A stretch of DNA of 64,000 nucleotides, taken from positions 314,028 to 378,027 of the forward strand of contig NZ_LMMJ01000010.1 in NCBI RefSeq assembly GCF_001422205.1, given 5' to 3'. Positions 8,284 through 17,613 of this stretch are shown one piece after another. This DNA is from Curtobacterium sp. Leaf261 (GTDB lineage: Bacteria; Actinomycetota; Actinomycetes; Actinomycetales; Microbacteriaceae). The notes under the pieces are model-generated. The model saw only the letters and a program-made list of their open reading frames with translations. It had not been told where the DNA came from and did no database searches. Each line of letters starts with the position of its first letter. The stretch's first letter is position 1. The position numbers and the translations under genes are program-made.

Positions 8284-9201
8284 ATGCCCGACACCGAGAC
8301 CGCTCCCATCCGTCGTCGGCGCTGGCCGGTCCCGGCGTCCCTGCTCATCGGCCTCGCCCCGATCGTCGTCTTCGCCGCCGTCAGCGCCGTCCGGTCCCGC
8401 CCGAGCGACGACTACGCCGGCGTCGGCACCACGATCGACAGCGTCGTGCACCGTCTGATCCTGCCGGAGCTGATCGCCGCCGGTGCACTCGCGCTGATCG
8501 TCACCGGGCTCGGGTGGTGGCGCATCGTGACGGTCGATCAGCGGCGGGGAGCTCCCGCGTGGACGATCCTCGCCCCGGGACTCATCGTCGTCGCGGCCCT
8601 CGGACGACTGCCATTCGTGGAGTGGGGTGTCCGGCCGCTCCGGTACTACCTGCTGCTCGGCGTCGCGGTGCTCCTCGTCGGGGTCTTCGAGGAGCTCCTC
8701 ACGCGCGGGGTGCTCCTCGCCGGACTCCGTGCGAGGCTGCCCGAGTTCTGGGTGTGGCTACTGTCCTCGGTGCTGTTCGGGCTCCTGCACCTGCTCAACA
8801 TCCTCGCCGGGGCAGCCGTCGGGACCACGATCGTCCAGGTGGTGTTCGCGGCGTCGTTCGGCTCGGCGCTGTACGTCGCGCGGAGGACGAGCCGCTCGAT
8901 CGTCCTGCCGGTGCTCATGCACGCGCTCTGGGACTTCGGTGCGATCGCGGTCGTGGCGACCGGGCTCGGCGGCTCGGTGACGGACTTCGACGGTTCGGTC
9001 GTCGCGCTCGGCCTGCTCGGACTCGCGACCATCGCGTTCCTGGTGTTCGGTGTGGTCACCGCGGTGCTCGTCTCCCGGCGTGACGACCGGCCCCGGAGGC
9101 TCGCCCGGCGGTGGCGGGACGTGCCGGCCCGCCACGAGTTCGAGACGGGCCGGCCGAGCCGGGCGTCGGAGGACGTCGGGCTCGACCGGCCGTCGGCGTA
9201 G
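8284..9201 (+). CDS. CPBP-family intramembrane metalloprotease (Abi/CAAX-like)
   Basis: 305 residues with about eight membrane segments. The CPBP motifs are present: EELLTRGVLLAGLRA (the EExxxR-type motif), FGLLHLLNI (FxxxH) and a late HALWDFG. The double Glu and the His residues form the family's intramembrane metal site. CPBP proteins act in prenyl-protein processing, bacteriocin immunity or membrane-protein quality control; which applies here is unknown. The start at 8284 is only 16 bp from divergent mntR. The C-terminal ~40 residues are charged and cytoplasmic. Confidence 0.85.
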   Translation: MPDTETAPIRRRRWPVPASLLIGLAPIVVFAAVSAVRSRPSDDYAGVGTTIDSVVHRLILPELIAAGALALIVTGLGWWRIVTVDQRRGAPAWTILAPGLIVVAALGRLPFVEWGVRPLRYYLLLGVAVLLVGVFEELLTRGVLLAGLRARLPEFWVWLLSSVLFGLLHLLNILAGAAVGTTIVQVVFAASFGSALYVARRTSRSIVLPVLMHALWDFGAIAVVATGLGGSVTDFDGSVVALGLLGLATIAFLVFGVVTAVLVSRRDDRPRRLARRWRDVPARHEFETGRPSRASEDVGLDRPSA

Positions 9202-9231
9202 GAGTCGTTCCGGGACGGAGCCGCGCGGAGC

Positions 9232-10776
9232 TCAGCTCCAGACGGTCGCGTCCTCGCAGCGCTCGAGCCTCGACCCGTCGGTCGCGGCGTCCAGGCACAG
9301 CCCGGACCGGACGTGCTGCAGGTGATCGGACGCGTCGCGGGTCCACTCCTGTCCGTCTCCGCCGTTGCACGTCCAGATCGTCACGGCCGATCCCGTCTGC
9401 GCGTCGCCGGCGTCGAGGCACGCGCCCAGGGCGCTGACGGAGCCGTCGACGTCGACCGTCCACTCCTGGTTCTCGCCGTCGTTGCAGTTCCAGAGGCCGA
9501 CGCGGTTCCCGTCGTCGGTCTTCCAGTCGGCGAGGTCGAGACAGCGATCCCCGGTGCGCAGCGCGCCGATCGTCGCCTCGACATCGCCGTCGCCGTCGCC
9601 GTCGCCGGCCTCGGCATCGCCGTCGCCGTCATCGCCCTCGTGCCCTGCGTCGGCGTCGGCCGCGAACGGCGTGGTCGATGGAGTGGCGGTCGCGCACGAC
9701 TGCAGCGTCAGGCCCGGCGTCTTCGGTGATCCCGGGGCGGAAGCACTCGACAGGCACAACCCGGAGCTGGCGTTCGCGATCTTCCGATCCGTCCGGAGCT
9801 CCCACGACTGGTTCACGCCTCCGGTGCACGACCAGAGAGTCACGGAGGAACCGCGGGTCGTGCCGTTCGCGTCGAGGCACCGGTACTGCGAACGGAGGCT
9901 CCCGTCGGCCGCGTGGACCCAGTTCTGGTTCGTGCCGGTGTGACACGTCGTCCAGAGGTCGACCTTGCCGCCGTCGCGGGACTCCTGGACGTCGAGGCAC
10001 AGGTCGGGCCCGGCCGAGATCCGACCGCCGGCGGAGTTGCCGATGCCGTTCTCCTGCAGCACCGTGCCTGCGCGCTCGGTCAGGCGTGTGTCCGTCGAAC
10101 AGGTGGTGCTCGGGCTCGTGGACGTCAGACGCGCCGTGGCTCCTCCGGTCGCCGTCGGTGCGGCGGTGCCCATCGCCGAGTAGGCCTCGTCCGCGCACTG
10201 CACCTCGTCGGAGTTCCAGTCGAAGTACTCGGTCCAGCTCCCGAGGTGGGCGGAGAACCGGTTGCCCGCCGGCGTGAGGACACTGCCGAGGTCATGGTCC
10301 TCGCCCGTCGTCACGTCGTGGATGCTCGCGGAGAGTCGTCCGTCGGCGGCGATGGAGGTGGTGGTGCGGTAGGTGTGGCCTTCGATCGGTCGGACGTCGG
10401 CGATCCGGCAGCTCTGCCCGGAGCCGTCCTCGTCGAACGTGAGGCATGTCGCCCCGGGTCCGGGCCGGCCGTCGGTCGAGTCCCAGACGCTCAGGAGGAA
10501 CTGCCCGCCGCCGTCCTTCCAGGTCTGCATGCCGACGTAGCCGCCACTTCCTCGCGTGGTCCCGAACTGGGTCGACCAGTACACGTTGGCATCGCCGGGA
10601 GACGTGACGAGGGTCTGTTCCTGCGTGAACCCCCTGACCGGCTCGTCGAACGAGTAGTCCACGTAGCTGCCGGGGGTCTCGCCCGCGACGGCCGTCGTGG
10701 CACCGATGCCGACGATCCCGGCGGAGAGCAGGACCGAACCCGCGATGATGGCAGGGATCCTCCGTTGGTATTTCAT
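9232..10776 (-). CDS. Secreted DUF3472-like protein with two ricin-type beta-trefoil lectin domains
   Basis: 514 residues. The signal peptide is IPAIIAGSVLLSAGIVGIGATTAVAG, ending near residue 32. Residues ~35-190 (VDYSFDEPVRGFTQEQ, NVYWSTQFG, GGYVGMQTW) resemble DUF3472, found in secreted carbohydrate-active proteins. Two regions then show repeated ricin-B QxW signatures (NQNWVHA, NQSWELR, then NQEWTVD, GQEWTRD). They are separated by an acidic linker rich in DGDGD, encoded by GCCGTC-type repeats. It probably binds plant or fungal polysaccharide. The start ATG has no Shine-Dalgarno but a TATCCT -10 box 6 nt upstream, indicating a leaderless mRNA. Confidence 0.85.
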   Translation of the reverse strand: MKYQRRIPAIIAGSVLLSAGIVGIGATTAVAGETPGSYVDYSFDEPVRGFTQEQTLVTSPGDANVYWSTQFGTTRGSGGYVGMQTWKDGGGQFLLSVWDSTDGRPGPGATCLTFDEDGSGQSCRIADVRPIEGHTYRTTTSIAADGRLSASIHDVTTGEDHDLGSVLTPAGNRFSAHLGSWTEYFDWNSDEVQCADEAYSAMGTAAPTATGGATARLTSTSPSTTCSTDTRLTERAGTVLQENGIGNSAGGRISAGPDLCLDVQESRDGGKVDLWTTCHTGTNQNWVHAADGSLRSQYRCLDANGTTRGSSVTLWSCTGGVNQSWELRTDRKIANASSGLCLSSASAPGSPKTPGLTLQSCATATPSTTPFAADADAGHEGDDGDGDAEAGDGDGDGDVEATIGALRTGDRCLDLADWKTDDGNRVGLWNCNDGENQEWTVDVDGSVSALGACLDAGDAQTGSAVTIWTCNGGDGQEWTRDASDHLQHVRSGLCLDAATDGSRLERCEDATVWS

Positions 10777-10782
10777 ATACGG

Positions 10783-10788
10783 AGGATA
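10783..10788 (-). promoter_or_regulatory. Leaderless -10 element (TATCCT) of the lectin-domain protein
   Basis: TATCCT on the minus strand with six bases between it and the ATG at 10776. It is the closest match to the TANNNT consensus among the leaderless starts in this window. Confidence 0.65.
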
Positions 10789-10813
10789 GGGGCGCACACC
10801 TGGGAGCCTCTCG

Positions 10814-11632
10814 TCAGCGCCGGCGACCGACCGCGAAGATCCTGCGGAACGGGTACACGGTGCCGTTCGCCGACGCCGGGTACGCCAGCCGCAGCGCCGC
10901 GCCGTACTCCCGCTCGTACGCCCGGGTGAGCGCCCCCGTCGGATCTGCGGCGTCGAGCGCCTGCAGTGCCGGGCGGAGTCCGGTCCCGCGGGTCCATTCG
11001 AGCACCGGCTCCTCGCCCCGGAGCACCTGCATGTACGTCGTCTCCCACGCCGTGGTGTCGAACCCCGCGTCGAGGAACGTCTCGAGGTACCCGGGAGCGT
11101 CCGACACCGGGTCGCTCCGCAGGACGCCGTCGAGCGCGTGCGCGAACGGAGGACGAGCGGCGATCGACCGCATGAGCGCGTGCGACGGGGAGGCGAAGTT
11201 CCCCGGGACCTGCATCGCGAACCACGCTCCCGGTGCGAGCTCGGAGAGCCACGTCGGCAACAGTTCGCGATGCGACGGTACCCACTGGAGCGCCGCGTTG
11301 GTGACGACGACGTCGTCACGCTGGTCGGGCCTCCAGTCCGCGATCTCACCGCGTTCGAACCGCAGGTTGGGGCGGTCCGCGGCGACCGACGCGGCCTCGT
11401 CCAGCATGCTGGACGAGGAGTCGATGCCGATCACCTCGGCATCCGGCCAGCGGTCCGCGAGTGTGGCCGTCAGGGTCCCGGGACCGCAGCCGAGATCGAC
11501 GACGCGACGCGGCGCGACCGCGCCGACCTGCGCGACGAGGTCGTGGAACGGCCGCGACCGGTCGCCCGAGAACGCGGCGTACTGCGCGGGGTCCCAGGTG
11601 GGCGACCCACCGGTCCGATCGAGGTCGCTCAC
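10814..11632 (-). CDS. Trans-aconitate 2-methyltransferase-like SAM methyltransferase
   Basis: 272 residues. Class I Rossmann methyltransferase with motif I VVDLGCGPGTLTATLA, an acidic ribose-binding strand EVIGIDSSSSML and VVVTNAALQWVPSH. The order TWDPAQYAAFSGDRSRPF at the N-terminus and the LEWTRGTGLRPALQAL segment are typical of the trans-aconitate methyltransferase (Tam) branch, which detoxifies trans-aconitate by methyl esterification. The GTG start at 11632 overlaps the stop of the HAD gene (GTGA), so the two are co-transcribed and coupled. The metabolic link to a HAD phosphatase is unclear. Confidence 0.87.
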   Translation of the reverse strand: MSDLDRTGGSPTWDPAQYAAFSGDRSRPFHDLVAQVGAVAPRRVVDLGCGPGTLTATLADRWPDAEVIGIDSSSSMLDEAASVAADRPNLRFERGEIADWRPDQRDDVVVTNAALQWVPSHRELLPTWLSELAPGAWFAMQVPGNFASPSHALMRSIAARPPFAHALDGVLRSDPVSDAPGYLETFLDAGFDTTAWETTYMQVLRGEEPVLEWTRGTGLRPALQALDAADPTGALTRAYEREYGAALRLAYPASANGTVYPFRRIFAVGRRR

Positions 11633-12432
11633 ATCTCCACCTCGAACGGCGTCGTCGTGACGAGCTCGTGCACCCCCGCAAGGATCTCGTTCGGCCGGAA
11701 CGGGTACTTCTCGACCTCGGCCATGTCGCTGATGCCGGTCATCACGAGCACCGTGTGGAGCCCGGCTTCGATGCCCGCCTGGATGTCGGTGTCCATCCGG
11801 TCGCCGATCATCCCGGTGTTCTCGGAGTGCGCACCGATCCGGTTCATCGCGGAGCGGAACATCATCGGGTTCGGCTTGCCGACGACGTACGGTTCCTTGC
11901 CCGTCGCCTTGCTGATCATCGCCGCGATCGCGCCGGTGGCAGGGAGGACCCCCTCGGCGCTCGGGCCGGTCGCGTCGGGGTTCGTCACGATGAACCGGGC
12001 GCCGTCGCGGATGAGCCGCACTGCCTTGGTGATCGCCTCGAAGGAGTAGTTGCGGGTCTCGCCGACGACGACGTAGTCGGGCGCGGTCTCGGTCATGATG
12101 AACCCGACCTCGTGCAGGGCGGTCGTCATCCCGGCCTCGCCGATCACGAACGCCGAGCCGCCGGGCATCTGGGACCGGCAGAAGTCCGCCGTCGCGAGCG
12201 CAGAGGTCCAGATCCGGTCCTCCGGCACGAACAGCCCCGACCACTTCAGGCGAGCGCTGAGGTCGCGCGGCGTGAAGATGGAGTTGTTCGTCAGCACGAG
12301 GAACGGCGTGCCCTGGTCGAGCCACTGCTGGATGAGCTCCGGTGCGCCGGGGAGCGCCTGGTTCTCGTGGACGAGCACCCCGTCCATGTCCGTCAGCCAG
12401 CACTCGACCTCGTCACGCGTCGCAGCCACCAT
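11629..12432 (-). CDS. HAD-IIA family phosphatase (NagD-like)
   Basis: 267 residues. Motif I is CWLTDMDGVLVHENQ (the DxD catalytic pair), motif II FLVLTNNS, motif III VVGKPNPMM with its Lys, and motif IV TGMIGDRMDTDIQAG. The C2-type cap lies between motifs II and III. The family dephosphorylates sugar phosphates or nucleotides; NagD prefers UMP, but substrates vary. An AAGGGG ribosome site precedes the ATG. It is first in a two-gene unit with the methyltransferase downstream. Confidence 0.9.
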   Translation of the reverse strand: MVAATRDEVECWLTDMDGVLVHENQALPGAPELIQQWLDQGTPFLVLTNNSIFTPRDLSARLKWSGLFVPEDRIWTSALATADFCRSQMPGGSAFVIGEAGMTTALHEVGFIMTETAPDYVVVGETRNYSFEAITKAVRLIRDGARFIVTNPDATGPSAEGVLPATGAIAAMISKATGKEPYVVGKPNPMMFRSAMNRIGAHSENTGMIGDRMDTDIQAGIEAGLHTVLVMTGISDMAEVEKYPFRPNEILAGVHELVTTTPFEVEM

Positions 12433-12631
12433 GCGTTCCCCTTCGTCCGACCGGGCGCCCGCAGGGCGGGCACCGTGCCCGCTGCCGTGCAGGCGCCGCC
12501 AGCCTAGCGAGGACGGCCGGGAGACACGGTGCGTTCTCCACAGGCACCGTCCGGCCCGTCGGGTGGTCGCGTCCGCTGCCCGCTACCATCGACGGACCAG
12601 CCCCGAGAGACCCTTGCGAGGAGGCCGGAGC

Positions 12632-13285
12632 ATGAGCACCACCGACCCAGCGACGACGCCGCGTCGCCGCGGCCGCCCGAACGCGGTCACCCGCGACCAG
12701 GTGATCGACGCCGGGGTCCTCGTCGCGAACGACACCGGACTCGAGTCGTTGTCGTTCCGAGCGCTCGGGCATGTGCTCGGGGTCGCTCCGACGACCGTGC
12801 AACGGACCATCGGCGACCTCGACGTCCTGCACGCCGAGCTGGTGCGTCGCTCCATCGACGAGGCGACCGCGCAGATCGAGTGGCCGGACGAGTGGCGCGG
12901 GGTCGTCCGGACGTTCGCCGAGCACCTCCTGGTGCTGCTGCTCCGACATCCGCTCGTGCTGGAGTCGCACCGTCGCCGCGCGCCCCTGGTGTCGACGCAC
13001 TCCGACCAGATCGTGCGCCGTGTCGTCGACGCGCTGCGCGAGGCCGGGTTCGACGACGAGCACGCGGTGTACGCCTTCTTCGTCGTGTACGACTTCGTGA
13101 TCGGGCACGCCTCGGTGCGCATCGGGCGCGGGAACTCCGAGGAGGGCCGACCGGAACGCCATGCGCTCGTCGGTCAGATCCTCGGGGAGCACGACTACGA
13201 CGAGCGGTTCGCGCTCGGGATCGACCTGCTGGTCGCCGGGATCGAGCGGGTCGCCGAGGAGCGCCGATCTACACTCGACCCGTGA
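12632..13285 (+). CDS. TetR-family transcriptional regulator
   Basis: 217 residues. An N-terminal helix-turn-helix (TRDQVIDAGVLVANDTGLES, then SFRALGHVLGVAPTTVQRTI) follows a basic leader PRRRGRPN that could contact the minor groove. The C-terminal ligand domain is helical and unremarkable. The ATG at 12632 follows a GAGGCCGGAG ribosome site; a TACCAT hexamer at about 12584 is a possible -10. It overlaps the TrmH-like gene by 4 bp (GTGA). Confidence 0.88.
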   Translation: MSTTDPATTPRRRGRPNAVTRDQVIDAGVLVANDTGLESLSFRALGHVLGVAPTTVQRTIGDLDVLHAELVRRSIDEATAQIEWPDEWRGVVRTFAEHLLVLLLRHPLVLESHRRRAPLVSTHSDQIVRRVVDALREAGFDDEHAVYAFFVVYDFVIGHASVRIGRGNSEEGRPERHALVGQILGEHDYDERFALGIDLLVAGIERVAEERRSTLDP

Positions 13286-13944
13286 CCGAACCCGCCGCGA
13301 CCGACCCGGCCCCCGCGGCCGGTCCGGCACCGAGCCACGAGCTGACCACGCACGGCGTCGGACCCCATCCGCGCCCGTGGCCGGACGATCCGCGGCTCGA
13401 CCCGGAGCTCCTCGCGAACGGCGACACCCGGAACGTCGTCGACGGCTACCGCTACTGGTCGATGGAGGCCATCGTCACGGACCTCGACACCCGGCGGCAC
13501 GCGTTCGACGTCGCGATCGAGAACTGGCAGCACGACATGAACATCGGCTCGATCGTGCGATCGGCGAACGCGTTCCTCGCCGGGACGGTGCACATCATCG
13601 GGCGTCGACGATGGAACCGTCGCGGTGCGATGGTGACCGACCGGTACCAGCACGTCGTGCACCACCCGGACGTTGCGGCGTTCCTCTCGGCGATGCGGCA
13701 GGAGGGACGTCCGGTCATCGCGATCGACAACCTGCCGGGCGCCGCGATGATCGAGACCGCCGAGGTCCCGGAGCGCTGCGTGTTCCTCTTCGGACAGGAG
13801 GGCCCGGGGCTCAGTGACGCCGCCCTCGCCGGCGCGGACGCACACCTCGAGATCGCGCAGTTCGGGTCGACGCGGAGCATCAACGCCTCTGCGGCGGCGG
13901 CCATCGTGATGCACTCCTGGGTCCTTCGACACGCGACACCCTGA
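13282..13944 (+). CDS. TrmH (SpoU)-family RNA ribose methyltransferase
   Basis: 220 residues. The SPOUT motifs are clear: NWQHDMNIGSIVRSANAF (motif 1, with the catalytic Arg), CVFLFGQEGPGLSD (motif 2) and EIAQFGSTRSINASAAAAIV (motif 3), which form the SAM-binding trefoil knot. The N-terminal ~35 residues are Pro/Ala-rich and probably disordered. The target (23S rRNA or tRNA) cannot be told. The GTG start overlaps the tetR stop. Confidence 0.92.
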   Translation: MTEPAATDPAPAAGPAPSHELTTHGVGPHPRPWPDDPRLDPELLANGDTRNVVDGYRYWSMEAIVTDLDTRRHAFDVAIENWQHDMNIGSIVRSANAFLAGTVHIIGRRRWNRRGAMVTDRYQHVVHHPDVAAFLSAMRQEGRPVIAIDNLPGAAMIETAEVPERCVFLFGQEGPGLSDAALAGADAHLEIAQFGSTRSINASAAAAIVMHSWVLRHATP

Positions 13945-14053
13945 GCGGGGCGCATGGCGAGCGGTGCCGGTGCGCGCCCCACGGTCGCGACGGGCGAGAC
14001 GGGCGCTCGCCGTGCCTCCAGTCCCGACGCTCGTCGTCGTCCCGGTGCGCCGG

Positions 14054-15118
14054 TCAGGTCTGGCGGGGCGCGGCCGTCGATCCGCGCACGACGAGCCTCG
14101 GCTGCACGAGCGAGTCGGTCGGTTCGAGGTCGTGGTCGGCGATCCGCGCGAGCAGCGCCGCACCCGCTGCGCGGCCGATGTCGACACTGCGGTCGTCGAC
14201 GCTCGTCAGGTCGATGAACCGGGCGGCGGCGATCGGGGTGTCGTCGTACCCGACGATCGAGATGTCCTCCGGCACCCGGAGACCGTGCTCTGCGAGCACC
14301 GAGAGCGCTCCGATCGCCATCATGTCGTTGGCCGCGAAGACCGCGGTCACCTCCGGATGATCGGACAGGAGGCGCGCAGCAGCAGCAGCGCCCGTCGCCT
14401 CCGTCATGGGGCCGGTGAGCGCCACGGTCACGCCCGACAGTCCGGCGTCCGACGCTTCCGGTCGGGCCTGGTCCGCTCGGACGGCGGCGGCTGCCATCGC
14501 GTCGTCGAAGCCGGCACGACGCTCGATGCCCGCACGGGAGTCCGTCGTGGACAGGTGTCCGACGTGCCGGTGGCCGAGCGCGAGGAGGTGCTCGGTCGCC
14601 AGGCGGCCCCCGGTGCGGTCGTCGTTGGCGACGCTCGAGGCACCCGGAGCGTCGGCACGGCCGCCGGCGACGACGACCGGGGTGCTCCTCGGGATCCGCG
14701 GGAGCCCGTCCGGTTCGCCCGCGACGACGATGCCCTCGACGCGCATCGAGAGGAAGCCCTCGACGGGGGAGGTGTCGAGCCCGGTGTTGAGGAACCGGTC
14801 CGCGACCACCAGGCGGAGGCCCTGGCCCTCGAGGGACTCGCGGAGGCCGGTGAGCAGGTCGACGAACCACTGGTTGCGGAAGTCGTCGAGCATCACGCCG
14901 ATGGTCCTCGTGCGGGTCCCGGCGAGGGAGACCGCGGCGGTGGATGGCCGGTAGTCGAGCTCCGACATGGCGAGGAGGACGGCTTCGCGACGGGTGTCGC
15001 TGACCCTGGGGGAGTTGCCGAGGACCAGCGAGACGAGGGACTTCGAGACACCGGCCCGTTCCGCGACGTCGTAGATCGTCGCGGGCTTCGTGCGGGGTCT
15101 GCCGGATGGTCCGTCGAT
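14054..15118 (-). CDS. LacI-family transcriptional regulator with no canonical start codon
   Basis: 354 residues if translation begins at the ATC on 15118-15116. The LacI head is complete (TIYDVAERAGVSKSLVSLVL, hinge LDYRPSTAAVSLAG) and is followed by a full periplasmic-binding-protein-like sensor (TIGVMLDDFRNQWFVDLL, VFAANDMMAIGAL, ISIVGYDDTPIAAARF). Upstream of the head this frame has no ATG, GTG or TTG before the promoter. A GAGAGG ribosome site lies 8 nt before an ATC codon, and an ACG sits one codon earlier. The first in-frame ATG (14968) would delete the DNA-binding helices. Either a rare start codon is used or the gene is damaged. Confidence 0.8.
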   Translation of the reverse strand: MDGPSGRPRTKPATIYDVAERAGVSKSLVSLVLGNSPRVSDTRREAVLLAMSELDYRPSTAAVSLAGTRTRTIGVMLDDFRNQWFVDLLTGLRESLEGQGLRLVVADRFLNTGLDTSPVEGFLSMRVEGIVVAGEPDGLPRIPRSTPVVVAGGRADAPGASSVANDDRTGGRLATEHLLALGHRHVGHLSTTDSRAGIERRAGFDDAMAAAAVRADQARPEASDAGLSGVTVALTGPMTEATGAAAAARLLSDHPEVTAVFAANDMMAIGALSVLAEHGLRVPEDISIVGYDDTPIAAARFIDLTSVDDRSVDIGRAAGAALLARIADHDLEPTDSLVQPRLVVRGSTAAPRQT

Positions 15119-15156
15119 CGTGCCGGCCTCTCTGCTCGGTGCGGCGTTCGGGTCCG

Positions 15157-15162
15157 ATCGTA
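15157..15162 (-). promoter_or_regulatory. Probable -10 element of the LacI gene
   Basis: TACGAT on the minus strand. A transcript beginning about 7 nt downstream would have a leader of roughly 30 nt containing GAGAGG, which supports a start close to 15118. Confidence 0.5.
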
Positions 15163-15201
15163 CCGGCGGCCGGGGCCGGGTCGGGGTCGGTCGGTCCCGG
15201 A

Positions 15202-15257
15202 TGAGAGGTGCCTATCTGTCGGGTGGAGCGGCTGACCCGACAGATGGGCACTTCTCA
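15202..15257. terminator. Inverted repeat of the TCTGTCGGGT family, second copy after the SDR gene
   Basis: 23-bp arms (15202-15224 and 15235-15257) with the core CTATCTGTCGGGT/ACCCGACAGATGGG. Together with the next copy it forms a tandem pair in the 270-bp gap between the end of the SDR gene (15389) and the start of the LacI gene. Confidence 0.7.
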
Positions 15258-15317
15258 CCGGAGCGCGCGGGCCCTCGCTCCCGAGGCGCGCCCAGCGGCA
15301 CCTCCCCGTTCTGCTTC

Positions 15318-15370
15318 AGAGGTGCCTCTCTGTCGGGTACGGCGGCCGACCCGACAGATGGGCACTTCTC
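15318..15370. terminator. Inverted repeat of the TCTGTCGGGT family, first copy after the SDR gene
   Basis: Arms of about 21 bp (15318-15338 and 15349-15370) with a few mismatches, placed just beyond the stop of the leftward SDR gene at 15389. Confidence 0.72.
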
Positions 15371-16121
15371 ACCGGAGGGCGCGCGGTCTCACTCCCGCGG
15401 CGCGCCCAGCGGCAGGTCCGCCATGCCACCACCGAGGAAGCGCATGTCCTCCGGCGGCATCGCGGCGAACCCGTCGGGACCCACCACGCTCGCTGCGTCG
15501 TCCTCGGGGTGGTACCCGATCCGTGCCCCCGCGTCGAGGTTCGCGACCGACCCGGTGTTCCGCGACACGGCCCAGACGACATGGTGCCCCGGTGTCCCGA
15601 TCGAGATCGTCGCTCGGACGAGCCTCGCGAGGTCGTCGGGGGAGCTCCACATCCGCTGCGCTCGACGCGAGTCGGGTGTCACCCCGAAGGCGCCGATGCG
15701 CGCCGACACGATCGTCATGCCGAACCGGTCGGCGAACAGACTGCCGAGCAGCTCCATGACGCCCTTCGACACGCCGTAGTACGTGTCGGGGCGGGGCAGA
15801 CGGTCCCCGAGCACGCTCGCCGGCTCGTCATCGTGTTCGGGGACCAGCCCGACCGCGTGGATCGAGCTCGCCTGCAGCACGTGTCGGACCCCGGCGGCAG
15901 CGGTGGCCTCCAGCAGGTGCTTCGTCCCCGTCATGTTGGCGGCGACGATCGCGTCCCAGGTGTCTTCGGTGGGGATGCCAGCGAGGTGCACGACCGCGTC
16001 GACGCCGGCCAGCGCACCCTCGAGCGCGGGTCTGTCGGACACGGATGCCCGGACGAACCGTTCTCCGCGCTCGACGGTCTGTCCGAGGTCGCGTTCGTCG
16101 AGCAGGACGAGGTCGTGTCCG

Positions 16122-17369
<1,248 letters not shown>

Positions 17370-17526
17370 GACCCGAGCATCTCGTCCGAGCGCACGCGGC
17401 ACGATCCGCGAGGATGATCTGTGGACAACCCGCCCAGGCCGCCACCCTGTGCGCGACGGGCTGCGTGCCTCCAGTCCGTGGCGGCGGCGGCTGGCTCGGC
17501 GCCCGCGCCGGCCTCGTGAACCCGCG

Positions 17527-17582
17527 TGAGAAGTGCGTATCTGTCGGGTGGAGACGCCCACCCGACAGATACGCACTTCTCA
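17527..17582. terminator. Perfect 25-bp-arm inverted repeat of the TCTGTCGGGT family
   Basis: Arms 17527-17551 and 17558-17582 match exactly around a 6-nt loop. It lies 32 bp beyond the stop of the YhgE/Pip gene (17614, reading leftward) and ahead of the DUF559 gene. It is the most perfect member of its family. Confidence 0.8.
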
Positions 17583-17613
17583 ACGGCCGCGCCGCGCGCC
17601 CGCGCCCCGCGCC

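Noticed and set aside
15202..15370. CRISPR-like array from the two adjacent TCTGTCGGGT repeats
   Set aside because: Only two units, each an internal inverted repeat, no regular spacers and no cas genes.
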